Of a DNA stretch of 46,312 nucleotides, positions 23,883 to 33,411 are shown piece after piece. This DNA comes from Methylococcaceae bacterium (GTDB lineage Bacteria > Pseudomonadota > Gammaproteobacteria > Methylococcales > Methylomonadaceae): contig CANNLO010000004.1 in NCBI GenBank assembly GCA_947505055.1, positions 1 to 46,312 of the forward strand. The letters are read 5' to 3'. Every line of letters begins with the position of its first letter. The stretch's first letter is position 1. The notes under the pieces are model-generated. The model made no database searches. It had not been told where the DNA came from and saw only the letters and a list, made by a program, of their open reading frames with translations. Position numbers and translations under genes: made by a program.

Positions 23883-26564
23883 TTACTGCCTTAAATCCTT
23901 AACCACGCGCACGACTTCCTGATCGCCATTGATGGTTTCAATGCTAAAACCCAATTTGGTAACCAGCGACAACATCGGTTTATTAACTGCCAGAACCTCA
24001 CCTTCAAAGAAAGTGATTCCTTTAGATTTGGCCGTTTGCAACAGAGTTTTCATCAGTTTACTGCCTATGCCGAGGCGCTGACAGTCATCAGCGACAACCA
24101 GCGCAAACTCTACAGAATGCCCATCCGGATTAACCATGTAGCGACCTACACCCAATTCATTCGGCAAATGGTCTTCATTGGTTACTGCAACAAAAGCCAT
24201 TTCACGGTCATAGTCAATTTGGGTAAAACGCACCACCATTTCAGGCGTTAACTCTTGCAATGATTGCATAAAACGAAAATACTTGGTTCGTTCCGATAAA
24301 CGATGAACAAAATCTTTTTCAAGATTTGCATCTTCAGGGCGAATCGGCCTGATCGTAATATTGGAGCCGTTAGTCAATTGATATTGATGACTTAACTCAT
24401 GTGGATAAGGATGAATAGCCATGTGTGAATAAGGCGAAAGCTGATGTGAATTTTCTGCTTTAATTCTTGCATCAACTGCCATTACACCGTGCTCGTCAAC
24501 GATCAAGGGATTAATGTCCAGCTCTAAAATTTCCGGCAATTCACTGACCATCGTTGAAATGTTCAGCAAAACATCGACCAAAGCTTGTTTGTTGGCTGGA
24601 GGTAACTGACGGAAAGCCCCCAAATATTTGGCCGCTTTGGTTTTGGCGATCATTTGCTCAACCATATAAGCGTTAAGTGGCGGCAAAGCAACGGCATTAT
24701 CTTGTAAAATCTCAACCATCGTCCCGCCCAAGCCAAAACTGATTGCAGGGCCAAAAACCGGATCTCTAACCACGCCGATCATCAGCTCACGACCACTGAG
24801 GGATTTATACATCGGTTCAACGGTCATGCCTACTTCTGTAATTTCTGGATATTTCTGTTTAATCGCAGCTTCCATTTCCAGAAAGTTTCGAGAAATATCC
24901 TGGACACTGTTTATATTGAGTCGCACACCACCGATATCCGATTTATGGCTAAATTCCGCCATATTGATTTTTAATACAACCGGAAAGCGTAATGTTTCAG
25001 CGGCAATCATCGCATCTTTGGCACTGGATACTTTGATGGTTTGTGTAACAGGAATATGAAAGGCCGCAAGAATGGCTTTGGATTCTTGCGCGGTTAAAAC
25101 CTGGCGCCCTTCAGAAAGCACCCGCTCAATAATCAGACGGGCCCCGGCAACATCAGGTGTTGCCAATTCATCGGTCGGCGAGGGAATTTGTTTTAGCAAT
25201 ATTTGATTCTGGGTATAACTGGCCAGAAATGAAAAGGCATCGACCGCAATTTCCGGAGTGCTAAAGTGAGCAACTTTGCTGTTGGCAAACAGATTACGGC
25301 CTTCCTGAACCCGTGCACCTCCGGTCCAGGACGCTAGTACCGGTTTTTTGCTGGCTTTGGCCCCCTCAATAATACATTCGGCGACTTGTGTAGGGTTAGT
25401 CATCGCCTGAGGCGTCAAAATAACTAAAATACCATCAATATTTTTATCTTTAAGGCAGATTTCCAGCGCCTTTTGGTAACGTTCTGACGTTGCATCACCC
25501 AAAATATCAACTGGATTGGCATGAGACCAATGTACCGGTAAAACTTCATTCAGCGCGGTAATGCTCGCAGGACTTAATTCCGCCATGGTGATGCCAACGT
25601 CTTCGGCGCGGTCAGTACTCATAACGCCAGGGCCGCCGGCATTCGTGATAATCGCCAGACGGTCTTTTTTAACGACATAATTATTTGCCAGAACACGAGC
25701 CGCAGAAAACAATTCATTGATATTATAAGCCCTGACCACACCTGCCCTGGCAATCGCCGCATCAAATACATTATCTCCTCCGACCATCGCGCCAGTATGT
25801 GACATGGCGGCTTTACAACCCGCCTCATGACGACCCGATTTAATCAGAATAACCGGTTTTAATCGGGCAGCTGCTTTAAGTCCGCTTAAAAAACGCCGTG
25901 CATCGCGAATGCCTTCTACGTACATCAAAATGCCGGTAGTTTTACCATCCGTTGCAAGATAATCGAGTACTTCCCCAAAATCAATATCGGCAGCGCCACC
26001 CATTGATACTACTGTTGAAAAACCAATGCCCTGAGATTTGGCCCAGTCGAGAATGGCCGTACAGACAGCGCCAGATTGGGAAAGCAGCGCCAGATTGCCG
26101 TCCTTAACGATACCATCGCCAAAGGTAGCATTAAGCTTGCCGCTGGGACGAATAACGCCGAGACAGTTGGGACCGATAATACGAATACTGTATCGATGAG
26201 CAATATCTAAAACCTCCTGTTGCAAGCGCTTGCCTTCGGCACCCAGTTCACCAAAACCGGCGCTGATAATAATCACTGAAGTAACACCCAACTCACCGCA
26301 CTGACGAACAATACCCGGCACACTAAGTGCTGGCGTTGCAATCACGACAAGGTCAAGATCCTCAGGAACTGCCGAAAGATCGGGATAAGCTTTTAAACCT
26401 AATAAGGTTTCACGTTTATTGTTGACCGGATAAAGCCCACCTTCAAAACCTGCTTCCTGCATGTTTAGCAGCAGACGGTAACCTACGCTATCTTCGCGTT
26501 CGGATGCGCCAACAAGAGCAACAGATTTTGGTGTAAAAAAACGATTCAGATAATGAGGACCCAT
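23883..26564 (-). CDS. Pat-type protein: ADP-forming acyl-CoA synthetase domains plus GNAT acetyltransferase
   Basis: An 893-residue protein with the layout of protein acetyltransferase Pat/PatZ. Order: CoA-binding domain (SVALVGASEREDSVGYRL), succinyl-CoA-ligase-like domain (LLSQSGAVCTAILDW), a segment with His256 in MSHTGAMVGGD, an ATP-grasp domain (about 480-700, with FPVVLKINMAEFSHKSDIGG), and a GNAT domain (about 730-893, with VADDCQRLGIGSKLMKTL as the acetyl-CoA loop). In ADP-forming acetyl-CoA synthetases the equivalent His is phosphorylated; in Salmonella Pat it is reported absent, and the protein acts by acetylating lysines, for example in Acs. Here the His remains, so ligase activity cannot be excluded. 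Monocistronic by context. Confidence 0.87.
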   Translation of the reverse strand: MGPHYLNRFFTPKSVALVGASEREDSVGYRLLLNMQEAGFEGGLYPVNNKRETLLGLKAYPDLSAVPEDLDLVVIATPALSVPGIVRQCGELGVTSVIIISAGFGELGAEGKRLQQEVLDIAHRYSIRIIGPNCLGVIRPSGKLNATFGDGIVKDGNLALLSQSGAVCTAILDWAKSQGIGFSTVVSMGGAADIDFGEVLDYLATDGKTTGILMYVEGIRDARRFLSGLKAAARLKPVILIKSGRHEAGCKAAMSHTGAMVGGDNVFDAAIARAGVVRAYNINELFSAARVLANNYVVKKDRLAIITNAGGPGVMSTDRAEDVGITMAELSPASITALNEVLPVHWSHANPVDILGDATSERYQKALEICLKDKNIDGILVILTPQAMTNPTQVAECIIEGAKASKKPVLASWTGGARVQEGRNLFANSKVAHFSTPEIAVDAFSFLASYTQNQILLKQIPSPTDELATPDVAGARLIIERVLSEGRQVLTAQESKAILAAFHIPVTQTIKVSSAKDAMIAAETLRFPVVLKINMAEFSHKSDIGGVRLNINSVQDISRNFLEMEAAIKQKYPEITEVGMTVEPMYKSLSGRELMIGVVRDPVFGPAISFGLGGTMVEILQDNAVALPPLNAYMVEQMIAKTKAAKYLGAFRQLPPANKQALVDVLLNISTMVSELPEILELDINPLIVDEHGVMAVDARIKAENSHQLSPYSHMAIHPYPHELSHQYQLTNGSNITIRPIRPEDANLEKDFVHRLSERTKYFRFMQSLQELTPEMVVRFTQIDYDREMAFVAVTNEDHLPNELGVGRYMVNPDGHSVEFALVVADDCQRLGIGSKLMKTLLQTAKSKGITFFEGEVLAVNKPMLSLVTKLGFSIETINGDQEVVRVVKDLRQ

Positions 26565-26706
26565 TGACGATGCTCCGGAAATAAAAATAAGTAAAAGACG
26601 TTTTAAATTAAAGGAATTCTAGCATTTATAGCATGTCGATCTGATTAAAATTTAATGACGAGGCGATAAGCCTCTTCATAAATTGTTACACTAAGCTTTT
26701 GAGTTA

Positions 26707-27291
26707 ATGGAAAGCATGTTGAAACAATTGTCGATTTCTCTCAGGTTAAACCAAATAGGGTATTTGCTTGGCATAATTGTTGGTGTAATGAGTTGCCAAA
26801 CGGCTTTGGCCCATGCCGGTGTCGATCACAGTAAAAGTTGTTTTTTAACCGTGGGTGATACCCGTTTGCAAATAAGTGGCTACCAATTCCAGCCCGAACT
26901 GGAAGGCAAACATCTTTGTCATTTTTTTCCTGAGCTTGGCCAGATTGTGCAGGTAATAGAGCCCGTCGATCAAGGTCAGGAAAAGACCTTGGTGACCTTG
27001 CAATTAGCCGCATTATCGGTTTCGTTAAATCCTAGACAGGTATTTGCTGTAATTAAGCAACAACCTGCGCAGTCAATGGGTGAAGGTCTAGTCTCAATTA
27101 CACAAAACATCCAACAACGTGGTATTTATAAGATAAATATCTCAGTGCAAAAAGCTAGCGGTGAACGATCCCAACAGAGTTTTCTATTTTTGGTGGGGAT
27201 TCCTGTGACCAAAATGCTGGTGATGATGGCAGGCGCATTGTTTTTTGTGCTGATGTTTGCGGGACTAAAAACAAACAATACTAATACATGA
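26707..27291 (+). CDS. Exported membrane-anchored protein, unknown function
   Basis: A 194-residue protein with a signal peptide (hydrophobic core LLGIIVGVMSCQTALA, cleavage likely before HAGVDH at about residue 36) and a C-terminal helix (about 167-187, TKMLVMMAGALFFVLMFAGL). The periplasmic part begins with a His/Cys cluster, HAGVDHSKSC, and a second Cys follows in KHLCHFF; the pair Cys45/Cys71 could form a disulfide. The middle is predicted beta-rich (GIYKINISVQKASGERSQQSFLF), like an immunoglobulin-type domain. Metal binding by the new N-terminal His is conceivable but unproven. No family recognised. ATG at the given start or 9 nt later. Confidence 0.6.
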   Translation: MESMLKQLSISLRLNQIGYLLGIIVGVMSCQTALAHAGVDHSKSCFLTVGDTRLQISGYQFQPELEGKHLCHFFPELGQIVQVIEPVDQGQEKTLVTLQLAALSVSLNPRQVFAVIKQQPAQSMGEGLVSITQNIQQRGIYKINISVQKASGERSQQSFLFLVGIPVTKMLVMMAGALFFVLMFAGLKTNNTNT

Positions 27292-27320
27292 TGGAGACCG
27301 AATCATCAAGGTCTGGGGAT

Positions 27321-27347
27321 CGAAAGGTACACGAAAAGTACCTTTCG
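27321..27347. terminator. Perfect 10-bp hairpin between convergent genes
   Basis: CGAAAGGTAC and GTACCTTTCG flank a 7-nt loop in the 74-nt gap between two converging genes. There is no T-run on either side, so it is a terminator-like or RNA-stabilising hairpin rather than a canonical intrinsic terminator. Confidence 0.5.
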
Positions 27348-27365
27348 GTTGACTCACATTAAATA

Positions 27366-29735
27366 TTAAAAAACATTAGTACAGGTTTCACGTACTTCTT
27401 TAAGCTCAAGGGCAATTTCTCTACGCATACGAAAATCCCGTCTTGTGTGAATAATACTGTAAGGAATGTTAGGGTTTTTTTCATATTTCACAGCAGTACG
27501 AATCAAGCCTATCCACTGTCTGTCATTATCTTCCATTTCTTTAAAACGGTTACGGATACGCTCCAACTCCTGATTACAGTAAGTGATAAATCCGGCAGCA
27601 TAAAATACGCTGTTTTTTAGATAATCTTCCAGCGCCGCTAAATCGCCATTTATTTCTGCAACGACCGATTCAAAATTAGTCGGTTCAAACATTTTATCCG
27701 CTTCCTGCTGAACATTTTTAAGCGAAGATCCATCAAGCGCCGCACTTACTATTTCTTGCATAACCTGGGTTTTAGTAGCCGGTTTTTCCTGGGTTCGCGC
27801 TCGACCGGAAATCACATCAAGATTGCCTGGCTTAGTCCAAACACCATAGCGTAAATAGCAAGTCAGACCACCTTCACTTTTGGCTTTATCACTACCTTGA
27901 TAAAAAGCTTCCAAGGTCTTAATTTCTGCCGCACGTTCATTTAACAAGCGCTCTCTTGCTTGCAAAGGCTTAGCAATAAATGCTTCAACCGCGCCACGAC
28001 TGAACCGCAAAAAAAGCACCTGAAAGCCATGACGAATCCGCGCTTGTTCCAAGCTTTCATCAACGTCCGAGTGCAACAAAATTTTACGTACATCTTCCGT
28101 CTCCCAAAGTAGACTTTGTGTTTTACGGGCAATTTGATCAATCAAGGTTTGTAACGCCGAAGCCAGTTGGTCAGTCAATTCGGTTTCAAATTTTTTCTGA
28201 ATTTCGCGAAACAACTCTTCTCGAATCTTATAATTACCTTCACGTGGATCAGGCATGGAAATGCTACCGCCTGCCGTATAAATACGTTTCAGTTCCTCCG
28301 GCTTGGCCGTCACAAGATTTGACAGCAACATTTCAATCTTTTCATCGTAAGTTGCATGCAGGGCAATCAATTCTTCATGTTCAGAGCCCGCCGCATCGGC
28401 TTCTTTTCGTCCTTGAATTACTTCTGCATACCAGCCATCAAAATCCTTTTTGATGCGTTGCCATTCACGACCCCACCATTGGTTAAACTCTTTGCCCAGC
28501 AAATCATCTTCTTGCAGTTCGGTTTCATCAAAAACACCATAAATGGGCTCCAGTTTGAATAGAATTTCGTTAGCAATTTGACGAATGGCGCTAACTAAAG
28601 CGTCACATCGACGCTCCAGAACACCGGCGCGTTCATTATCGATATAATAGTTAATCGAGTCTTTTAAAATATTAATGCCGTCGGTGATACCCAGTTTTTT
28701 CATCTTGGCTTTGTCATCGGCGTTTTTAGTGCGTCTAAGCGTATCTTCAGACGGTATGCCAAACTCGACCAAATGAGCGCGAGCACAAACCGGAATCATG
28801 CGATGCTCTGGCACGGACGGCCAATAGCTGCGATGTTTTTCGTAAGTGTCTTTAAAGTCGATTTGATCGTCCATGGCATCGGCTTGGGTCAGCACCACAA
28901 ACACTTTATCAGAAACTTTAACGCTGGGATCTTCTGAATCGGCAATGGCCAGCATTTCTTTTTCCGGCCCAGTCACTGAAGGTTGTTTCATTTCTTTGGC
29001 ATAAATAATCGCATCACAGTTTTTCAGGCGCTCTATGGCCTGCTCGGCGTGCATTAATATGCCTGAATTGAAGCCGGGCACATCATGAAAAATGATGTCT
29101 CGGTCACTACGCAAGCGGACTGTTTTTAACTGAATACGCTTAATCGCCAACGATTGGGCGCGATTTTTAAACACTGCCGATTGCAGTTGCTCACTGACTT
29201 CACCGATATCAATGAACTTTTGCGTAAAACCTTTTTTCTGTTTGCCAAACTCTAAAATATGGCTGAGGTGTTTTTCGGTATCGTCAAAGTCTTCCTGGAT
29301 TTCTTTCCGTTCCCGTTCGCTCAAAGTCCCCAACAAGGCATCGCGACGCTGTAATTGCAACTTGCTAATTTCTTCTTTAGTGTAATACTGGATAAAAAGT
29401 TCCTGGTCTTGTTCAGTTTGAGCTGACCAGATTTCGGTGCTGGTAAACGTGCAGCGTTCTCGAGCCGAGGGTAATATTTCCTGTTCCAGCCAGGCATTTA
29501 GTAACGCACTTTTGCCTGCTTTTTCAAGTCCGATAACGGCTACCTCAAAACGATTGGCATGAAGCCTGTCTAGTTGCCGATGTAAACGAGGTCTTTCAAT
29601 ATTCAGTCTGTTCAATAAATCAGCAGAAATATCTACTCCGGTTTTATTGGCCAAAGTAAGCAGCTTGTCAGCCAGTACTGAGGTTTTCTCCAGTCTGACC
29701 ATTTGTTGTTGACAGGTTTCTAGCCAAGTAGTCAT
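27366..29735 (-). CDS. Dynamin-like large GTPase
   Basis: A 789-residue protein with a dynamin-type GTPase domain at about 60-370. G1 is GLEKAGKSALLN (69-80), G2 the Thr in RCTFTST, G3 DVPG (218-221) and G4 TQAD (283-286), a variant of T/NKxD. A long insert between G2 and G3 (about 105-210) is rich in charged residues. The rest is mainly helical with heptad-like stretches (EELFREIQKKFETELTD, LQARERLLNERAAEIKTLEAF), as in the stalk of bacterial dynamin-like proteins; a moderately hydrophobic piece near VFYAAGFITYC could touch membrane. Bacterial members remodel or protect membranes. It stands alone, without a second dynamin gene. Exact subfamily not determined. Confidence 0.85.
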   Translation of the reverse strand: MTTWLETCQQQMVRLEKTSVLADKLLTLANKTGVDISADLLNRLNIERPRLHRQLDRLHANRFEVAVIGLEKAGKSALLNAWLEQEILPSARERCTFTSTEIWSAQTEQDQELFIQYYTKEEISKLQLQRRDALLGTLSERERKEIQEDFDDTEKHLSHILEFGKQKKGFTQKFIDIGEVSEQLQSAVFKNRAQSLAIKRIQLKTVRLRSDRDIIFHDVPGFNSGILMHAEQAIERLKNCDAIIYAKEMKQPSVTGPEKEMLAIADSEDPSVKVSDKVFVVLTQADAMDDQIDFKDTYEKHRSYWPSVPEHRMIPVCARAHLVEFGIPSEDTLRRTKNADDKAKMKKLGITDGINILKDSINYYIDNERAGVLERRCDALVSAIRQIANEILFKLEPIYGVFDETELQEDDLLGKEFNQWWGREWQRIKKDFDGWYAEVIQGRKEADAAGSEHEELIALHATYDEKIEMLLSNLVTAKPEELKRIYTAGGSISMPDPREGNYKIREELFREIQKKFETELTDQLASALQTLIDQIARKTQSLLWETEDVRKILLHSDVDESLEQARIRHGFQVLFLRFSRGAVEAFIAKPLQARERLLNERAAEIKTLEAFYQGSDKAKSEGGLTCYLRYGVWTKPGNLDVISGRARTQEKPATKTQVMQEIVSAALDGSSLKNVQQEADKMFEPTNFESVVAEINGDLAALEDYLKNSVFYAAGFITYCNQELERIRNRFKEMEDNDRQWIGLIRTAVKYEKNPNIPYSIIHTRRDFRMRREIALELKEVRETCTNVF

Positions 29736-30000
29736 AAATATTCCGGCGTTATAAACAAAAATGAAGTGATTTTACTGTATTGTTGTACTGAGTACCTAAA
29801 CAAAAAAAGCTAGTATCAAAGCGCCTTGTCATAATACAAATTACTGAACACTGAAGGAGATAGGTAATCCCGGAAATTCAAGTGACACAGTTTAACAATT
29901 GCAACTCAATCTTCGCTGCCCCAAACAGCTGCTTCAATTTATTATACTTAACTCAATATCGCTACAGTTCGACGTTAACTTTTCAATAACAATGAAATTA

Positions 30001-31026
30001 TTAACAAATACGCGGCAACGGATCATCTTCCAGCTCGGCCAAAATACGCTCACCGCCCAGCTCTGTTTCTAACACGACTTGAGCACGACCGCTATTAACG
30101 ACTCCAATAATTGCCGCATCGTTATAGCCCAACTCTTTAAGTTTGCTTAGAGCCAGTTCGGCGCTGTCAGGAGTCATAACTGCAACGACGCGTCCTTCAG
30201 AAGCAAGATACAACGGATCGTAACCCAGCATGTCGCATACTGCTCGCACTGGAGCCAATATTGGTATATGCATTTCATTTAAACGCACTGTTGTTACTGT
30301 TGCCTGAGCAATTTCATTGGCAACAGTTGCCAAACCTCCACGAGTCGGATCACGCATGAAACGTAATCCCGGAAATTCGCTTAACGCTTGCGTAATTGGC
30401 AAAACGCTCGCGGAATCCGATTGTAAATCTCCGGATAAACCAAACTGCTCCCGTGCAAGCAAGACTGCGGTACCATGATCACCCACTGTGCCGCTCAGCA
30501 GGATCAAATCGCCCGAACGAATTTGGTTAATACCTAACAATAGTTTTGATGGGCGCACACCAACGCCTGCCATGGCAAAATAGATGCCACCGCCTTGGCC
30601 TCGACGTAAGACTTTGGTGTCGCCCGCTACTACTTGAACGTTGCTTTCACGGCATGCCTGCGCCATACTCTCCAAGACACGATCTAAAACAGCGACTTCA
30701 AGACCTTCTTCGATGAAGGCACTGAGTGTGAGATATAGCGGTATCGCCCCCGATACCGCCAAATCATTAACCGTCCCATGAACAGCCAAACTACCAATAT
30801 TTCCACCTGGAAACTCTAGCGGTTCAACCGTAAACCCATCAGTGGTCATCATGATTTCACCAGAGCCCGGGGCTATCGGTAAATGTGCAGCATCGACCTG
30901 AGTATCGAGCAACTCATTCTTCAAATGTCGCGCAAATAATGCCTCAATGAGTTCTCGCATGAGGCGACCGCCATTGCCATGAGCGATGGCAATATGTGTA
31001 TCCGTAAAATGAAGAGGTATATTCAT
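30001..31026 (-). CDS. hypE: Hydrogenase maturation protein HypE
   Basis: A 341-residue protein of the PurM/ThiL-like fold. HypE dehydrates the carbamoyl group passed to its C-terminal cysteine, forming the thiocyanate that becomes CN- ligand of the NiFe hydrogenase iron. The defining C-terminus PRIC is present with Cys341 as the last residue. Other landmarks: HGNGGRLMREL near the start, MMTTDGFTVEPLEFPGGNIGSLAVHGTVNDLAVSG region (Asp and Asn of the nucleotide site), VVAGDTKVLRRGQGGG and RDPTRGGLA. No other hyp or hydrogenase gene is in this window, and it has large gaps on both sides (about 265 and 277 nt). It looks intact. Confidence 0.93.
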   Translation of the reverse strand: MNIPLHFTDTHIAIAHGNGGRLMRELIEALFARHLKNELLDTQVDAAHLPIAPGSGEIMMTTDGFTVEPLEFPGGNIGSLAVHGTVNDLAVSGAIPLYLTLSAFIEEGLEVAVLDRVLESMAQACRESNVQVVAGDTKVLRRGQGGGIYFAMAGVGVRPSKLLLGINQIRSGDLILLSGTVGDHGTAVLLAREQFGLSGDLQSDSASVLPITQALSEFPGLRFMRDPTRGGLATVANEIAQATVTTVRLNEMHIPILAPVRAVCDMLGYDPLYLASEGRVVAVMTPDSAELALSKLKELGYNDAAIIGVVNSGRAQVVLETELGGERILAELEDDPLPRIC

Positions 31027-31303
31027 GTTTGAAGTTCAGACGTTAGATAATCACTATTTAAATATTGATTATTAATAAATTACAAGAATCAAGGAACAAA
31101 TTTTTCTCAATCAATAATAATGAAAATGTTTAATTGGTCTCTGAAAAATCGTTTAAACGAAATCAAAAAATACTTTTCTGAGAAAACTTCCACTGAACCA
31201 GAATTAATAACCTGAAAAAATCAGAGCAAGCTACTATTCACCAAAAGTCAATTAAACGACACGTAAGCTAATAACCCCGTTTTCCTTGCTAGTTATCGAA
31301 AGT

Positions 31304-31966
31304 TTATTTTCTTCCTGATAAAAAAGGCACAAACATAACCGACTCAAGTTTTTCAACCTCATACCCTGTTTCCGTGCGTGTAATACGCTGTAACCGTTGA
31401 TCAATTGCATTGCCTATAGGAATCACCATTACACCTCCCACTGCCATTTGCTCTAAAAGCATTTCCGGTATTTCCGTTGGTGCAGCAGCAACTAAAATAC
31501 CATCATAAGGCGCATGCTCAGGCCAGCCCCAGCCACCGTCGCTGTGTATATAACTTACGTTTTTGAGCTTCAAATCCCATAAATGATCTTTAGCTTTTTT
31601 CTGCAAAGGCGCGATTCTTTCTACCGAATAAACATGATCAACCAACTGGGCCAAAATTGCTGTCTGATAGCCACAACCAGTACCAATTTCCAACACTTTG
31701 GCAAGTGGTACTGAAGACTCAACCAACAGTTCAGTCATTTTCGCAACAATATAAGGCTGGGATATAGTCTGACTATAACCAATCGGCAATGCGGTATCTT
31801 CATAAGCGCGACTTGCCAGAGCCTCATCCATAAAAATATGTCTCGGCGTATTGCGAATCACATCGAGCACTTTATGGCTGGTAATCCCCTGATCCATTAA
31901 CCTTGTAATCATCCGCTCACGGGTACGCGGAGATGTCATACCAATTCCCTGAAGGCCTTGAATCAT
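31304..31966 (-). CDS. pcm: Protein-L-isoaspartate O-methyltransferase
   Basis: A 220-residue SAM-dependent enzyme that methylates damaged isoaspartyl residues for repair. Typical segments: [22 protein letters not shown], the SAM-binding loop [24 protein letters not shown] and the region [19 protein letters not shown]. Its ATG overlaps the surE stop by one base (TAATG), so the two are translationally coupled. In enterobacteria surE-pcm lead into nlpD and rpoS; here hypE follows after 277 nt and neither gene is seen. Confidence 0.94.
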   Translation of the reverse strand: MIQGLQGIGMTSPRTRERMITRLMDQGITSHKVLDVIRNTPRHIFMDEALASRAYEDTALPIGYSQTISQPYIVAKMTELLVESSVPLAKVLEIGTGCGYQTAILAQLVDHVYSVERIAPLQKKAKDHLWDLKLKNVSYIHSDGGWGWPEHAPYDGILVAAAPTEIPEMLLEQMAVGGVMVIPIGNAIDQRLQRITRTETGYEVEKLESVMFVPFLSGRK

Positions 31967-32718
31967 TAACTATGCTCCTCAGGCAACCAAACCTTCAAGT
32001 CATTAATTCGCTCGTACCAAGTCAAATCCAGTTGCAGCGGCGTAACCGACACATAGTTTGCATTAATGGCATAAAAATCAGTTCCGGGGCCGGCATCCTG
32101 TTCTGCTCCGGGCGGTCCAACCCAGTATATTGTTCGTCCACGCGGATCTTCACTCTTAATAACAGGCTCGGATTTATGCCTCTGTCCAAGCCGTGTTGCC
32201 TGATAACCTTTCAAATCTTTTATTGCCACATCAGGCACATTGACATTTAAAATAGTGTCTTCGGGCAATGGTTTTTCAATCAAACGCTTTAACAACGTCA
32301 CCGCAACATGGGCTGCCGTGTCAAAATGGACTGGATTGCTGCCCACCAGTGATATGGCAACAGCCGGCAATCCTAAATACCTTCCCTCTGATGCCGCTGC
32401 GACCGTACCTGAATACAACACGTCGTCCCCCAAATTTGCGCCATGATTGATACCGGCAAAAACCATGTCGGGTTCATTTTCCAGTAACCCTGTTATCGCT
32501 AAATGCACGCAATCAGTCGGGGTTCCATCAACCCGGATAAAACCATTTTCCATTGTATAAGCACGTAGCGGCAATTCCAGTGTTAAAGAATTACTTGCTG
32601 CACTCCTATTCCTGTCCGGTGCAACCACCGATATCAGGGCATGCTCACCAAGAGCCTTTGTTAGCGCAATAAGCCCCTCAGCCAGATAACCGTCATCATT
32701 ACTTATCAAAATATGCAT
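31966..32718 (-). CDS. surE: 5'/3'-nucleotidase SurE
   Basis: A 250-residue metal-dependent nucleoside monophosphate phosphatase. The N-terminal [16 protein letters not shown] holds the Asp8-Asp9 metal site; [15 protein letters not shown] and [23 protein letters not shown] supply the Ser and Asn ligands. I chose the ATG with AGGGCGA about 7 nt upstream over a TTG two codons earlier. It is coupled to pcm by a one-base overlap and divergent from the Smr gene, with about 75 nt between starts. Confidence 0.94.
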   Translation of the reverse strand: MHILISNDDGYLAEGLIALTKALGEHALISVVAPDRNRSAASNSLTLELPLRAYTMENGFIRVDGTPTDCVHLAITGLLENEPDMVFAGINHGANLGDDVLYSGTVAAASEGRYLGLPAVAISLVGSNPVHFDTAAHVAVTLLKRLIEKPLPEDTILNVNVPDVAIKDLKGYQATRLGQRHKSEPVIKSEDPRGRTIYWVGPPGAEQDAGPGTDFYAINANYVSVTPLQLDLTWYERINDLKVWLPEEHS

Positions 32719-32793
32719 TATCAATTCGCCCTAAAGCAGAATAAGCTATAAAATCAAACATATTAGCAACAAAACACTGCAAAATCAGCTTTC

Positions 32794-33345
32794 GTGATAA
32801 AAAAAAATCTTACATCTGAAGACTGCGATTTATTTCGACTAACTATCGGAAAAGTACACACCGTAAAAAGTGATAAGGTGCTCTTAAAAGCAGACAATAA
32901 GCCTAAACCCTACCCGAAATTGCAAGCTATCAATATTGACGAGCACTTAAGCAACAAGCAAGGGCTTGATGTAGAACAAGTGGGACTTGAAGATTCGCTG
33001 AGCTTTTTAGCGCCCGGCCTCCAACATAATGTCCTGAAAAAACTACGCAAAGGACAGTTTGGCTTAAATGCAGAAATAGACCTGCATGGACTAAACAGTA
33101 ATGAAGCAAAAAAACAGTTACTGAATTTTCTGCATGACAGTGCTGAAGACGGTAATCGTTGCGTACATATCGTTCACGGTAAAGGATACCGATCGGCAGA
33201 CCATCATCCTGTGCTAAAAAACGACATCAATCTTTGGTTGCGACAACATAAAGATGTACAGGCTTTTTGCTCTGCTCCACCCAAACACGGCGGAACAGGC
33301 GCTGTCTTTGTGTTACTGCAACTGGCTAAAAAATATGAAGAATAA
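32794..33345 (+). CDS. Smr domain protein
   Basis: A 183-residue protein of the SmrA/YdaL type: an N-terminal variable part (1-85), then an Smr domain with DLHGLNSNEAKKQLLNFL (the DLHG motif) and CVHIVHGKGYRS (the HGKG motif), ending with APPKHGGTGAVFVLL. Smr domains act as nucleases on DNA or RNA; some relatives work in ribosome rescue. The start is GTG; the ribosome site is poor in this A-rich leader. No terminator is evident in the 66 nt before the convergent slyX. Confidence 0.88.
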   Translation: MIKKNLTSEDCDLFRLTIGKVHTVKSDKVLLKADNKPKPYPKLQAINIDEHLSNKQGLDVEQVGLEDSLSFLAPGLQHNVLKKLRKGQFGLNAEIDLHGLNSNEAKKQLLNFLHDSAEDGNRCVHIVHGKGYRSADHHPVLKNDINLWLRQHKDVQAFCSAPPKHGGTGAVFVLLQLAKKYEE

Positions 33346-33411
33346 ATTTAGGGCGCACATCAAATGGACTACGGAAATAGCAAACTGTATCCACCACCCA
33401 TTTTGAAAACT

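Noticed and set aside
31120..31215. 31-codon frame in the hypE-pcm gap (starts MKMFNWSLKNRL)
   Set aside because: It is protein-like in composition but has no ribosome site, and such short frames are expected by chance in this length of DNA. Worth a conservation check only.
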